Assembly: GCF_000178975.2 (NCBI RefSeq)
Contig: NC_015064.1
Span: forward strand, 2,976,001-3,040,000
DNA length: 64,000 nt
Direction: 5' to 3'
DNA from: Granulicella tundricola MP5ACTX9
GTDB taxonomy: Bacteria > Acidobacteriota > Terriglobia > Terriglobales > Acidobacteriaceae
Made by a program: the position numbers and the translations under genes. Of the stretch, positions 35,228-42,903 are shown one piece after another; position 1 is the stretch's first letter, and each line of letters opens with the position of its first letter. The notes beneath the pieces were generated by a model. That model saw nothing but the letters and a program-made list of their open reading frames with translations, made no database searches and was not told where the DNA came from.

Positions 35228-36561
35228 GATTGCTTGAGGCACTTCAAGGTCTAGCCGCACTCCCACGCGACATCAGCCTGACTTCGCTTTCCAAGAATTG
35301 CGACCCCGTATTCGAACTGCGGCCCCTCGACGCTGCTGTGACAAAGATGAAGGCGCAGGCCGCGTCTACGCGCCCGCCTGATCCGGCACGAATCGAAAAG
35401 CTAATCGCTCGTTTCCATGCGGAAAAGCAAAATTTGGATCGCTTTGAGCCGAGAGAGATTCGCCTCTTGGCTTGGAACAATCAGATGCTTTTAAATGCTC
35501 GATTCCGATCCCAACTGGCAGAGCGTGTTCGGTCCCGCGCAGTAAAGCCAAATCTCTTGATTTTGAGCCAAGTGTACTTCGGTAGTTGGGGTACTCATGC
35601 GGAACATGAATTGTTTGAACAAATGCTCCGAATCCTAGCGGACCAACAAGCCGGCTTCACCCCATTGCTTCAACGCTACAAGGAGAAAGCCACTTCTATA
35701 TTCAGCGCCAGCGCTGACGTCTTCCTGAGTCGTCAGATATCAGTCGAACAGGCATCCTTGACGGAAACGTTGGCGCTGTGGGGCGTGCCAACGACCACAC
35801 CCCTGGCTTCCGCAGTGCTGACTGCATACGTCAATCACATATTGACTGAGATCTCTAGCGGGCGGGTGGGCCAGTTGGACGACCTCCTGGCAACCCTACA
35901 ACTACCTTTGGTTCAGATGTCTACTTTTCAGGCCGGAGCAGGCACTCTGATTCTTTCACCCCATGCAGATAAGAATGATTCTTTTCGAAAGCGTATCGAG
36001 GCGTTTGTTCTGGATAGCCCACGTCTTGGTGATCCACGCCTACCGCACAACCTCCCGAAATGGAATGGGGTCGACGCAGCAGCTCTCCGAAAGTTCAGGA
36101 CGTGGCGCGCCACGAAAGATCTGGTGTTCTTCTTCCGAAGTGTTTTGCCCGAGGGTCGGGACCCCCACGGCCGTAAGGATTTCTGGCTCCGGTATGTCGA
36201 TCAGGTAGTCGATTCAGTGGTAGCGCTATGTCCCACTGACCTGCAGAGGCTGCACACTTCGCTTTCCTTGGAACGAGTGCACCACTGCAGAATCCAAGAA
36301 AATCAGTCGATCAGTTGTTTTCTCATGCGCTTCAAAGGGGCCAACGAGGATTTCATCGTAGCTGAGTTTAGCAATGTGGGAAAAGCAAGAATTTTCTACT
36401 ATGGACGCTTTCTCGAAAGAATTGGCGACATTAATCGCAGTGAATTCCGGCTCCGCGAACTCAAGTCGGAGGAGGGTCTGGCCATCAGCTTCAGCCATAT
36501 GAACAATTGGCAAAGCAAAGTGCGGAGCACCCTTGCGCAAATAGGTATTAGAGCATCATGA
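35224..36561 (+). CDS. zorC: ZorC, EH_Signature-domain effector of type I Zorya
   Basis: 445 residues, soluble. The C-terminal part has the EH_Signature hallmark (EGRDPHGRKDFWLRYVDQVVDSVVAL, then a strand-rich stretch to FSHMNNWQSKVRSTL). ZorC occurs in type I Zorya (ZorABCD) and is thought to bind DNA near the motor. The 4-bp ATGA overlaps at both ends place it in the same operon as zorAB. It looks intact. Confidence 0.8.
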   Translation: MRLLEALQGLAALPRDISLTSLSKNCDPVFELRPLDAAVTKMKAQAASTRPPDPARIEKLIARFHAEKQNLDRFEPREIRLLAWNNQMLLNARFRSQLAERVRSRAVKPNLLILSQVYFGSWGTHAEHELFEQMLRILADQQAGFTPLLQRYKEKATSIFSASADVFLSRQISVEQASLTETLALWGVPTTTPLASAVLTAYVNHILTEISSGRVGQLDDLLATLQLPLVQMSTFQAGAGTLILSPHADKNDSFRKRIEAFVLDSPRLGDPRLPHNLPKWNGVDAAALRKFRTWRATKDLVFFFRSVLPEGRDPHGRKDFWLRYVDQVVDSVVALCPTDLQRLHTSLSLERVHHCRIQENQSISCFLMRFKGANEDFIVAEFSNVGKARIFYYGRFLERIGDINRSEFRLRELKSEEGLAISFSHMNNWQSKVRSTLAQIGIRAS

Positions 36562-36705
36562 CGATCCGACTCGCACAGTATGGAACATTGGAAGTTTTGG
36601 CCGATAGCGATGGCCTACGCCTAATTGGCCCTCACGACGTTGATTTGGGCAGTCGTAGGAGTTGGCCCAGTGAAGTCCTAGATATACCGGATGCGAAACG
36701 CTTAC
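36558..36705 (+). pseudogene. zorD: zorD, 5' fragment only
   Basis: The frame starts with an ATGA overlap on the zorC stop, exactly where zorD (SNF2-type helicase-nuclease, about 1000 residues) is expected. About 48 codons look like genuine protein (TIRLAQYGTLEVLADSDGLR...PSEVLDIPDAKR). At about 36700-36708 the sequence switches to the reverse-oriented TrbC/VirB2 pilin gene; the open frame continues to 36851 only as its shadow. The helicase and nuclease parts are absent from the window. Without ZorD a type I system should not be protective by itself. Assignment as zorD rests on position, not recognised motifs. Confidence 0.6.
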
Positions 36706-36917
36706 CCGCCCAACACAATCGCAATCAGGCTGCTCACCTTGGCGATCGTCCCGGTGAAGAGCGTCTGAATGGATGTGAGACCTGTGTCAAAAGGCGAACT
36801 CCCGGTTTGAGCGTGAGCCGCCAGTGGAAACAGGAGAAGGGTGAGCAGTAAAAAACCCGAGAAAGAAGGCCGAAGGTTTGGCCTCTCAACTCGGGCTGCA
36901 CGATGAAGCGTCTTCAT
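36702..36917 (-). pseudogene. TrbC/VirB2-family conjugal pilin, 3'-truncated
   Basis: 71 residues: signal sequence SGFLLLTLLLFPLAAHAQ, then FDTGLTSIQTLFTGTIAKVSSLIAIVLGG. This is the start of a TrbC/VirB2 pilin (first TM helix). Normal proteins continue with a second TM helix (~100-120 residues). Here the frame stops at TAA (36702-36704) immediately at the junction with zorD. It shows that a conjugation module once stood here, and that its remainder was lost in the event that also removed most of zorD. Confidence 0.7.
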
Positions 36918-37004
36918 GTTTGCACCTCCATCCGACTTGAGTTCGTCGGGTATGGCGCAAACCTACGGCGAGCTATCGCTCTAAGTCCAATGACTTTCGC
37001 GTTC

Positions 37005-37031
37005 GTTCTTATGCGCGTCGCGCATAAGAAC
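37005..37031. promoter_or_regulatory. 27-bp palindrome upstream of the pilin fragment
   Basis: Perfect 12-bp arms GTTCTTATGCGC and GCGCATAAGAAC separated by GTC. It lies 88 bp upstream of the pilin start codon. Its length and symmetry suggest a dimeric repressor operator for the conjugation genes, or a partition (parS-like) site. The region 36918-37105 has no convincing gene. Confidence 0.6.
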
Positions 37032-37105
37032 CCCGGAATCGCGGAGAGTCAAAAGACGATTGTGGTCTTCGTTGGCGTTTCGCGGAGATCGGTGCAGGCG
37101 TGGCT

Positions 37106-38146
37106 TTAAGAGTTGGGGTCTCTTGGCGAAAGATTTAGCTCTTCCTGTATGAGAGCGCAGTTGGTCATCGTCTGTTCAAATGACTCAGGCTCTTCGACAA
37201 ACAGGCCTTCTTGAACCATGCGCCGATAATCTACGCGTAGAGCATCGTAGGCATTCCCGGTGGGCACCAATGTGATGCCACCGCGAACTACTTCAAGATA
37301 GTCAATGCGATTACCATTCGCATCCTTTTCCGCAAAGAAAGCGTTTTTGTGGACGGCGACGGCCTCCGCGACTTCTCGTGCCGCAATCGCACTTGGCAGA
37401 TATCCCTCTTGATGCAGACGAGTCAGATCATGGAAGTGTCGAGAAAAGCGCTGGCTAAGCCCAGCTTCGCCCTGCACACAATACACATGGGCCGCCGTAG
37501 CCTTCTCCCAGAAAATACGCTCGATCTCCATGACTCTCGGGTTCGCCAGTGGGAAGGAAACGTCTTGGATGAAGTCCTGCATGTCGCACTGGACCGGGCG
37601 AACACTGCTCGGTTCGCCAGTGGATCTTGCTCCAAATTCCAGCATCACGCTTGGCAGAGCGTATCTGGAGGGAGCGATGAGAGGTTCGTAGTCGATAAAG
37701 ATACAGCCGTCGGTCACGCGGCTCCTTACCCCAGATAAGCCCGCCATCGCTGCTTCCACAATCGGATGCGCGTGGTCGCGTAACCACGCGGGTAGAAGCT
37801 CCTTACGGATCTCATCTGACCACTTCTTTTCCTGGCTTCTCGTCGGTGGGATCGCGTCGAATCCTTGCGGAGCTTTCGCAACCAGTTCAGGTGCGAGAGC
37901 CCGAATGTCATAGGTGAGGTCTACGTCTTCTGAGAATCGGCGGATGGCTTTGTACGCCTTTGACAGAGCGGTTCCACCTTTGAAGACCAGATGGTTTCCG
38001 AGCGGGGACTCAAACAACGTCGAAAGCGCCCAAACGACCCAAACATCTTTTTCCAACAGCGGGCCTGAGCGACCTGAGGAAGAGGTGGCGGTACGCAGCA
38101 CCGCCACCTTGTCCTTCTCGCTTAGTTGGAGAAAGTTCTCAGACAT
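37106..38146 (-). CDS. abiEii: AbiEii-type nucleotidyltransferase toxin
   Basis: 346 residues from the ATG at 38146 (GGAGTG upstream). It has the DUF1814/AbiEii signature: LLEKDVWVVWALSTLF, the phosphate-binding HLVFKGGTALSKAY, and the catalytic pair RFSEDVDLTYD. Toxins of this family add nucleotides to target RNA, with tRNA acceptor stems shown for relatives, and can abort phage infection. It overlaps the antitoxin gene by 8 bp. All key motifs are present, so it should be active. Confidence 0.88.
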   Translation of the reverse strand: MSENFLQLSEKDKVAVLRTATSSSGRSGPLLEKDVWVVWALSTLFESPLGNHLVFKGGTALSKAYKAIRRFSEDVDLTYDIRALAPELVAKAPQGFDAIPPTRSQEKKWSDEIRKELLPAWLRDHAHPIVEAAMAGLSGVRSRVTDGCIFIDYEPLIAPSRYALPSVMLEFGARSTGEPSSVRPVQCDMQDFIQDVSFPLANPRVMEIERIFWEKATAAHVYCVQGEAGLSQRFSRHFHDLTRLHQEGYLPSAIAAREVAEAVAVHKNAFFAEKDANGNRIDYLEVVRGGITLVPTGNAYDALRVDYRRMVQEGLFVEEPESFEQTMTNCALIQEELNLSPRDPNS

Positions 38147-38735
38147 AGAAAGCACTCCGGCTCAACGCTGTCGCCAGCCATCCGGGGAATAAGGAGATAT
38201 GTTGATTGACCTTTTTGAGGTCACCCTTTGGAACCTTGCTCTCGATCTCTTTCAGAACCTCGTCCACTCTCTCGGGGCCAGCCCATGCAAGCGCACGGAC
38301 GATCTCGCCAGCGGGTTCCTTGGCAAAGGTCAGTTGCCAGGATGGGGCGTGCTGGAGTTCGATGACTTGCTTTCCGAGTGTTAACTTCCGGGTTTTCCCG
38401 GAGGTCAGATAGATCGTTCGGACGGGAACCTGTGTCGTCAGGCCCAGCGCATTCGCCGATGTCGCGGGGGAAGGAACAATCGTCTCGCCCCGCTGTGCGG
38501 ACAGCTCTTCGATCAGCCTCTCCGCCAGAGGGGCACTGCTCCCGAAACGAGTGACAACCGGCGAGACATACACTCCTCGCCCAGCTCTGAGCAGCCGTCC
38601 TCGGCGAGCGAGCCGGGAGAGAGATTGGTCAATAGCGGGTCGCGTTCCGAGATGCAGCAGCATCTTGGCGCTGACCGGCGCACCCTCTGGGAGGGCTGTC
38701 ACTCGCTGCAATATCGACTCCACCAATCGCTCCAC
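38139..38735 (-). CDS. abiEi: AbiEi-type antitoxin (DUF6088)
   Basis: 198 residues from a GTG at 38735 behind AGAGGTGG. The N-terminal winged-helix has MERLVESILQRVTALPEGAPVSAKMLLHLGTRPAIDQSLSRLARRGRLLRAGRGVYVSP, which in this family binds the operon promoter. The C-terminal antitoxin part follows (TTQVPVRTIYLTSGKTRKLTLGKQ...ALAWAGPERVDEVL). AbiE is a type IV system: antitoxin and toxin do not form a complex, and the antitoxin represses transcription by binding inverted repeats. Such repeats are present just upstream. Confidence 0.85.
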   Translation of the reverse strand: MERLVESILQRVTALPEGAPVSAKMLLHLGTRPAIDQSLSRLARRGRLLRAGRGVYVSPVVTRFGSSAPLAERLIEELSAQRGETIVPSPATSANALGLTTQVPVRTIYLTSGKTRKLTLGKQVIELQHAPSWQLTFAKEPAGEIVRALAWAGPERVDEVLKEIESKVPKGDLKKVNQHISLFPGWLATALSRSAFYV

Positions 38736-38745
38736 ATTCCACCTC

Positions 38746-38774
38746 TGTCAGAAGTATTATATCCACTTCTGACA
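38746..38774 (-). promoter_or_regulatory. abiE promoter with inverted-repeat operator
   Basis: Perfect 10-bp arms TGTCAGAAGT (38746-38755) and ACTTCTGACA (38765-38774) flank a 9-bp spacer that contains TATAAT on the minus strand (38756-38761). A bound AbiEi dimer would cover the -10 box, giving direct autorepression. The -35 is not obvious. Confidence 0.75.
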
Positions 38775-38781
38775 CTTTTGA

Positions 38782-39059
38782 ACATGCGATTTCACTCCCG
38801 TCATTGGGAGTCGATTGGGAGTGCGAATCTGCGATGCAAACGGTTGAAACGAATTCGTTTACGCCAACGTGCCCACACGGTATTCCGCTTGGCGAAACCC
38901 CAACAGTCGAGCCGACTGTTGGTCACAAAATCTGACAAAACCCAACGGTCGAGATTCACTCCCGATGCACTCCCAGTAGCCTGTCCGAAGCGTACTTTTC
39001 CGTACTTTTGAGTCGCCATTAGTACCGTAAAGTCAACAACTTACGCGTTATTCAGGTCA
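38782..39059. other. Gene-free stretch left of the att scar
   Basis: No supported gene. A minus-strand frame at 38801-39019 begins MATQKYGKVR, vaguely like the start of an integrase, but the rest shows no family pattern. Two related sequences, CAACAGTCGAG and CAACGGTCGAG, occur near 38900 and 38943. Confidence 0.4.
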
Positions 39060-39104
39060 CTCATAACCCAAAGGTCGTAGGTTCAAATCCTACCCCCGCA
39101 ACCA
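39060..39104 (+). repeat. att scar: 3' part of an initiator-tRNA-like sequence
   Basis: The 45 bases begin CTCATAACCC (anticodon loop with CAT and the 3' side of the anticodon stem), continue through a T-arm (GTAGGTTCAAATCCTAC) and end CCCCCGCAACCA. The 5' half of a tRNA is not present upstream, so it is not a functional tRNA gene. A 3' tRNA fragment next to an integrase is the classic attachment-site duplication of an integrated element. The CAT anticodon and CCC stem suggest initiator tRNA-Met; the intact copy is not in this window. Confidence 0.75.
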
Positions 39105-39179
39105 ATCCTTTGAATCCTTTACAAGGATGGGACTCTTGAGACAAACTCCTAGAAACTCCCAATAAGAAAATCGCTGATT

Positions 39180-40025
39180 TTAGGCGCTCGCTGCAACTGG
39201 CTTGAGCACCATTTCAACGACGTTTCCATTCGCTTCCCGCTTCGATAACGACATCGCCTGTCCTTAGATATTCATCGTCGTTAGGATATAGGCATGACGC
39301 ATCAATTCCTGCTGCACCTTCATCGGAACCCCGGTCTCGTCCAGCCACGAACGGTACGTGTGGCGGAACGTGTGCCAACCGAATCTCTCCTAGCTTCCCC
39401 GCCTCGATCTTGCGTGTGTCGTGAATGAGAGCTCGCTTGCTGTTTGCTGTGGGCTCACCTTGCCAGCACCACACACCCGGCGCCGCGCCGCACGTTGGAC
39501 ACGCGACCACACAGCATCCCGAAGGGCGAAGATGCCGCTTCTGGATCTCGGTCGGGTGATACGGTCGGTTCGTCATCCGGTTCGCAGAGACCCACCCTTT
39601 TGCGGTGGGAACGGCCTGCTTGCTCCAAGCCAAGACGATCTTGGTCAGGGACGGATGCAACGGAACATAGTCCTGGGAATATTCAGTTTTGACGTCATCG
39701 ATCCGCCCGCTCACAAAGCTGCGCTGAACGAGGAGCTGATTCTTTTCAAAATCGAAGTCGTCCCACTGAAGCGCCGCGATCTCACTTACGCGAAGACCGA
39801 GGCATTGGGCGATCTGGACCATCGTGCGATACGGCTCACGCAGTGTCGCAACGACCAGTTCAAATTGTTCCACAGTTAGGATCATGGGGCGCTGCCGGCG
39901 CTTGGCGCCGCCCTCAACACGAACAAGGGCGATGGGGTTCCTTTGCTCGGTGAAGAGCTCCCAGCGTGTGGCGCACTCATACAGCAAGTGCATCACGCTG
40001 CGGATAAACAAGCCGTCTCGGGCGA
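39180..40025 (-). pseudogene. Tyrosine-type site-specific integrase, decayed
   Basis: The catalytic domain is recognisable: LTVEQFELVVATLREPYRTMVQIAQCLGLRVSEIAALQWDDFD (first Arg), then after an insertion with CPTCGAAPGVWCW the GWHTFRHTYRSWLDETG box (HxxR) and QQELMRHA. The N-terminal ~100 residues are missing before about 40025. A one-base frameshift lies near 39375, just before GWHTFRH. The catalytic tyrosine of TTMNIYGQAMS is replaced by TAA at 39264-39266. Translation after that stop reads EANGNVVEMVLKPVAASA to the original stop at 39180. Three separate lesions make it dead. It lies 75 bp from the tRNA-derived att scar. Confidence 0.85.
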
Positions 40026-40067
40026 TGGCACCCTAACCGTTCGGGTTGGCCCGACTAGACAGACGTT

Positions 40068-40523
40068 CTACGGGCTCATCCAGGAGTTCGGCGCTCCCGA
40101 GGCGAACATCCCGGCCCTCCACTGGCTCGAAACTAGCGCCTTTGCGAAATCTAACAAACTTCTCCCGGCCTTTGATAACACTTCCATGACCTTAGTCCCG
40201 TCTTGCTTCTCCGCGTGTTGCTCGGCTTCAGCGATCAGTCCTAGTTGTTGGAAATCAGCAGGGACCTTCGCCGTCTTCACCAACTCGGTCCGGAGTGACT
40301 CTAGTTCGATTGCAACTTGCGATAGACTGACCTGATTCAATACCCCGGCCCATTGCTGCTGATAGTTGATCGTACCGATAGAATTACGTCCTACGGCTCC
40401 AACTGGACCATGAGTATTGATTTGATCGCCCTGAATCACGATGTTCGGCAGGATGGGCTGACCGATGCCGTGAACATGGTCATGTCCCTTTGCAGTGATT
40501 TGGATATTCGCCATCGCTGTCAT
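40068..40523 (-). CDS. Unknown protein with GDQIN...GAVGRNS motif
   Basis: 151 residues (a start at residue 4, MANIQ, is also possible). Residues ~25-55 (NIVIQGDQINTHGPVGAVGRNSIGTINYQQQW) are Gly/Asn-rich with beta character; residues ~60-130 are helical (LSQVAIELESLRTELVKTAK). Similar nucleating motifs occur in small proteins linked to defence or signalling, but I cannot name the family. It overlaps the upstream gene by four bases (ATGA), so both form an operon. Confidence 0.6.
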   Translation of the reverse strand: MTAMANIQITAKGHDHVHGIGQPILPNIVIQGDQINTHGPVGAVGRNSIGTINYQQQWAGVLNQVSLSQVAIELESLRTELVKTAKVPADFQQLGLIAEAEQHAEKQDGTKVMEVLSKAGRSLLDFAKALVSSQWRAGMFASGAPNSWMSP

Positions 40524-40903
40524 GGTACGGGTTGCTGTCGTGCTCCCGCGAAGAGGCTTTCCGTAATCATGCCCCGAAGATATAGCGCGTCCAATGCCGT
40601 CAATAGCTCGTCATCACTCGGCTCGGTAGCCAATGCGTGCTGCCAGCCACCAGGCTCGTTGTAGTACCCATATCGCCAATTTTCTGGAGCTTCAACCGCC
40701 GTGAAACCGTGCTTCTCCAACTGCTGGCACTTCGCAAAGGCTATGCCGCTCAAAAATCCAGTCTGAAACTCGAATGAAGCATCTCGGTTTGTTGACCGCC
40801 CGACGATTATCGCGTTATGTGGATGTCCTCCCAGCATACCGGGATAGAAATCGCGCCCAATTGATTTCACCGCAACGGCTATCAATGGCCGCTCTTCATT
40901 CAT
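40520..40903 (-). CDS. Unknown protein, operon partner
   Basis: 127 residues, soluble, no recognised family. Notable stretches are AVKSIGRDFYPGMLGGHPHNAIIVGRS and GFTAVEAPENWRYGYYNEPGGWQHALA. It is first in a two-gene operon with the 40068-40523 protein. The pair sits between the dead integrase and tRNA-Val, so it is probably cargo of the lost element. Confidence 0.6.
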   Translation of the reverse strand: MNEERPLIAVAVKSIGRDFYPGMLGGHPHNAIIVGRSTNRDASFEFQTGFLSGIAFAKCQQLEKHGFTAVEAPENWRYGYYNEPGGWQHALATEPSDDELLTALDALYLRGMITESLFAGARQQPVP

Positions 40904-41101
40904 TGCTCAACTATAGCGAAGACAGGGCGAAGTAGAAAGACGAAATGCACCCTCTACCCAACTGCTCAAAATGGCTCATGCACTGAGGGGTAGACCACCG
41001 GGCACACAGGACAGGAGATCCGGGGTGGTGGGGGTTTCCGATGCTCTATGCGTACGCATGACGTACGACCTAAACCGGATTGCGCTAAGTTGTTGATTTT
41101 A

Positions 41102-41176
41102 TGGTGGGCCCAGCAGGATTCGAACCTACGACTTCCACCGTGTGAAGGTGGCACTCTACCGCTGAGTTATGAGCCC
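41102..41176 (-). tRNA. tRNA-Val (CAC)
   Basis: A full cloverleaf can be folded. The acceptor stem GGGCTCA pairs with TGGGCCC; the D-stem is ACTC/GAGT. The anticodon stem CCACC/GGTGG encloses loop TTCACAC with anticodon CAC. The T-arm is GTAGG-TTCGAAT-CCTGC, and CCA is encoded. The gap 40904-41101 is otherwise empty. Confidence 0.95.
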
Positions 41177-41330
41177 CAAAGGGAGGTTGAGCGCTGCAAG
41201 CAGCACATCGACTAATGCAGAATATCATCGACACGGCCGAAGTGGAGGGTACGAGGGCTTTTTCATCCCTGCCCGTCTCCTTACCAAGGCGTCCTACCTA
41301 AGTTCATGGCGCAGTACAATATGCGCAGGC

Positions 41331-42209
41331 ATGCCCGGTTCTGATCTTCCAATTCGGCCAGTAGTCCGCACAGCGGCTGGGAGTGAGGGCCGTCAGGCAT
41401 CCAGGGAGCACTTGGCCGATGAGCCGGAGGAGGCTGAAGAGCTTTCTGACGACCTTGGCCCGGAAGCTGATGAGGACGGCGAGTCAAAGTCCGCAGAATC
41501 CGACGATTTCGCGCAACCCGCGGGCGAAGATGGGGTTACAGAGGATATGAGTACTCTGGCGCTCAATCCGACGAACCTGGAAGGGCTTGCAGATGCCGAG
41601 GCTCGGCAAGCTGGTCTTCATACAAACGGCAACTTCGGTGAGCTTGACGATGCCGCCATCATGCTCGAACTCAAGGCCGGCAATATGGCGGCGTTCGACT
41701 TTTTGATGGTGAAGTATCGGAAACCGATCATTCATTTCATGTTCCGGATGACGCACAATCAGGCTGTCGCTGAAGAGCTTGCGCAGGAAGTCTTCCTTCG
41801 CGTCTACCGTTCACGCGAGACCTACCGTGCCGAGGCTCGATTCAGCACATGGCTCTATCGCATCGCGACGAATCTGGGCGTCAATCATGCCCGGGACACC
41901 CGGCACGAACGTTCCGCCGCCACCGTCTATCTGGATGAGCCAGACTCTGAGACGGGCACCTCGCCGGATGTGGCGGATAGCACTCCTGGAGCCGAGGCCG
42001 GGATTCTCCGCCGGGAGCGTATGGAAGCGATTCGGGCTCATGTGATATCGCTGCCTGAGCGGCAGCAGATGGCGGTGCTGATGCACAAGTATGAAGGCAT
42101 GGACTACAAGCAGATCGGCGAGGTGTTGAAGCTGTCCGAATCGGCCACGAAATCGCTCCTCTTCCGCGCTTACCAGACGCTACGCGACAAGCTTAAGGAC
42201 TTTGTATAA
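41331..42209 (+). CDS. ECF-type RNA polymerase sigma factor (RpoE-like)
   Basis: 292 residues from the ATG at 41331; an in-frame ATG at 41548 is an alternative that would remove a Glu/Asp-rich extension. Region 2 is ELKAGNMAAFDFLMVKYRKPIIHFMFRMTHNQAVAEELAQEVFLRVYRSRETY...FSTWLYRIATN. Region 4 is SLPERQQMAVLMHKYEGMDYKQIGEVLKLSESATKSLLFRAYQTLR. The ~90-residue acidic N-terminal extension is unusual. An anti-sigma gene lies 37 bp downstream, so the sigma factor is probably sequestered until an envelope signal arrives. Confidence 0.9.
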   Translation: MPGSDLPIRPVVRTAAGSEGRQASREHLADEPEEAEELSDDLGPEADEDGESKSAESDDFAQPAGEDGVTEDMSTLALNPTNLEGLADAEARQAGLHTNGNFGELDDAAIMLELKAGNMAAFDFLMVKYRKPIIHFMFRMTHNQAVAEELAQEVFLRVYRSRETYRAEARFSTWLYRIATNLGVNHARDTRHERSAATVYLDEPDSETGTSPDVADSTPGAEAGILRRERMEAIRAHVISLPERQQMAVLMHKYEGMDYKQIGEVLKLSESATKSLLFRAYQTLRDKLKDFV

Positions 42210-42246
42210 AGACTCCCCCTTTCACGGAGCCTGAAGGAGAACAACT

Positions 42247-42768
42247 ATGAACTGCACTGATTTCCAAAACGAACTGCCCGACCTGATCCTGACGCCTGGA
42301 GCCAAGCCCAGCCTTGCGGCGGTGGCTCATTTGAAGGAGTGCCCCCCCTGCACGGAGGAGTATCTCTCCTTCCAGCAGACCTTTGCGGTGCTGGATACGT
42401 GGACTGCGCCTGAACCCTCGCCCTACTTCGACCAGAAGATGCAGGTCCGTCTGCGCGAAGAGCAGGCTGCTCCGAAGATGGGCTGGTTTGAGTCCGTCAT
42501 GACTCGTCTGCAGCTCAATACTGGGCGTCAGTTCCGTCCGGCCATGATCGGCGCACTCTCATTGGCACTGATTGTAGGCGGCGGCAGCTTTGCCGGGCTC
42601 AACTACAACGCATCCCACCAGCAGCCGGCGCAGGCCTCTGCGACCATCAATGACCTGCAGATCCTGGATCGGAACGAGCAGGCGTTTGAGCAACTCGATC
42701 AACTACAGCAGGATGAGGATAACCAGCCTACGGATGATTCCGGCACCCCGGTCCAGCCGGCAAACTGA
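42247..42768 (+). CDS. Anti-sigma factor with zinc-finger (zf-HC2/ZAS) domain
   Basis: 173 residues with AAGGAG before the ATG. The N-terminus has the anti-sigma zinc motif HLKECPPC (HxxxCxxC), which binds the cognate sigma factor. One TM helix (AMIGALSLALIVGGGSFAGLNY) lies at ~100-120, and the periplasmic tail is Gln/Asp-rich. It is co-oriented with the sigma gene and probably holds it at the membrane. Confidence 0.88.
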   Translation: MNCTDFQNELPDLILTPGAKPSLAAVAHLKECPPCTEEYLSFQQTFAVLDTWTAPEPSPYFDQKMQVRLREEQAAPKMGWFESVMTRLQLNTGRQFRPAMIGALSLALIVGGGSFAGLNYNASHQQPAQASATINDLQILDRNEQAFEQLDQLQQDEDNQPTDDSGTPVQPAN

Positions 42769-42903
42769 TAAGGATTGCTGCGATAAACTCGTCGAAGAAG
42801 GTGGCCATGAGGGCCTCAAGAGACTCAGGCCACCCCTCCTCGAACACACTGAATGCAACTTGAACCATCGCTTGTACGTCTGCCTCCGATAGCCTGCCCG
42901 AGT

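Noticed and set aside
36903..37109. Small rightward gene ending in a helix-turn-helix-like SRRSVQAWL
   Set aside because: The frame crosses the palindrome and has no Shine-Dalgarno; the HTH-like end is too short to support a gene.
38801..39019. Integrase-like minus-strand frame MATQKYGKVR
   Set aside because: Only the first ten residues are suggestive; the rest has no recombinase pattern.
39060..39104. Functional tRNA gene
   Set aside because: Only the 3' half is present; the upstream bases cannot form the acceptor, D or anticodon 5' strands.
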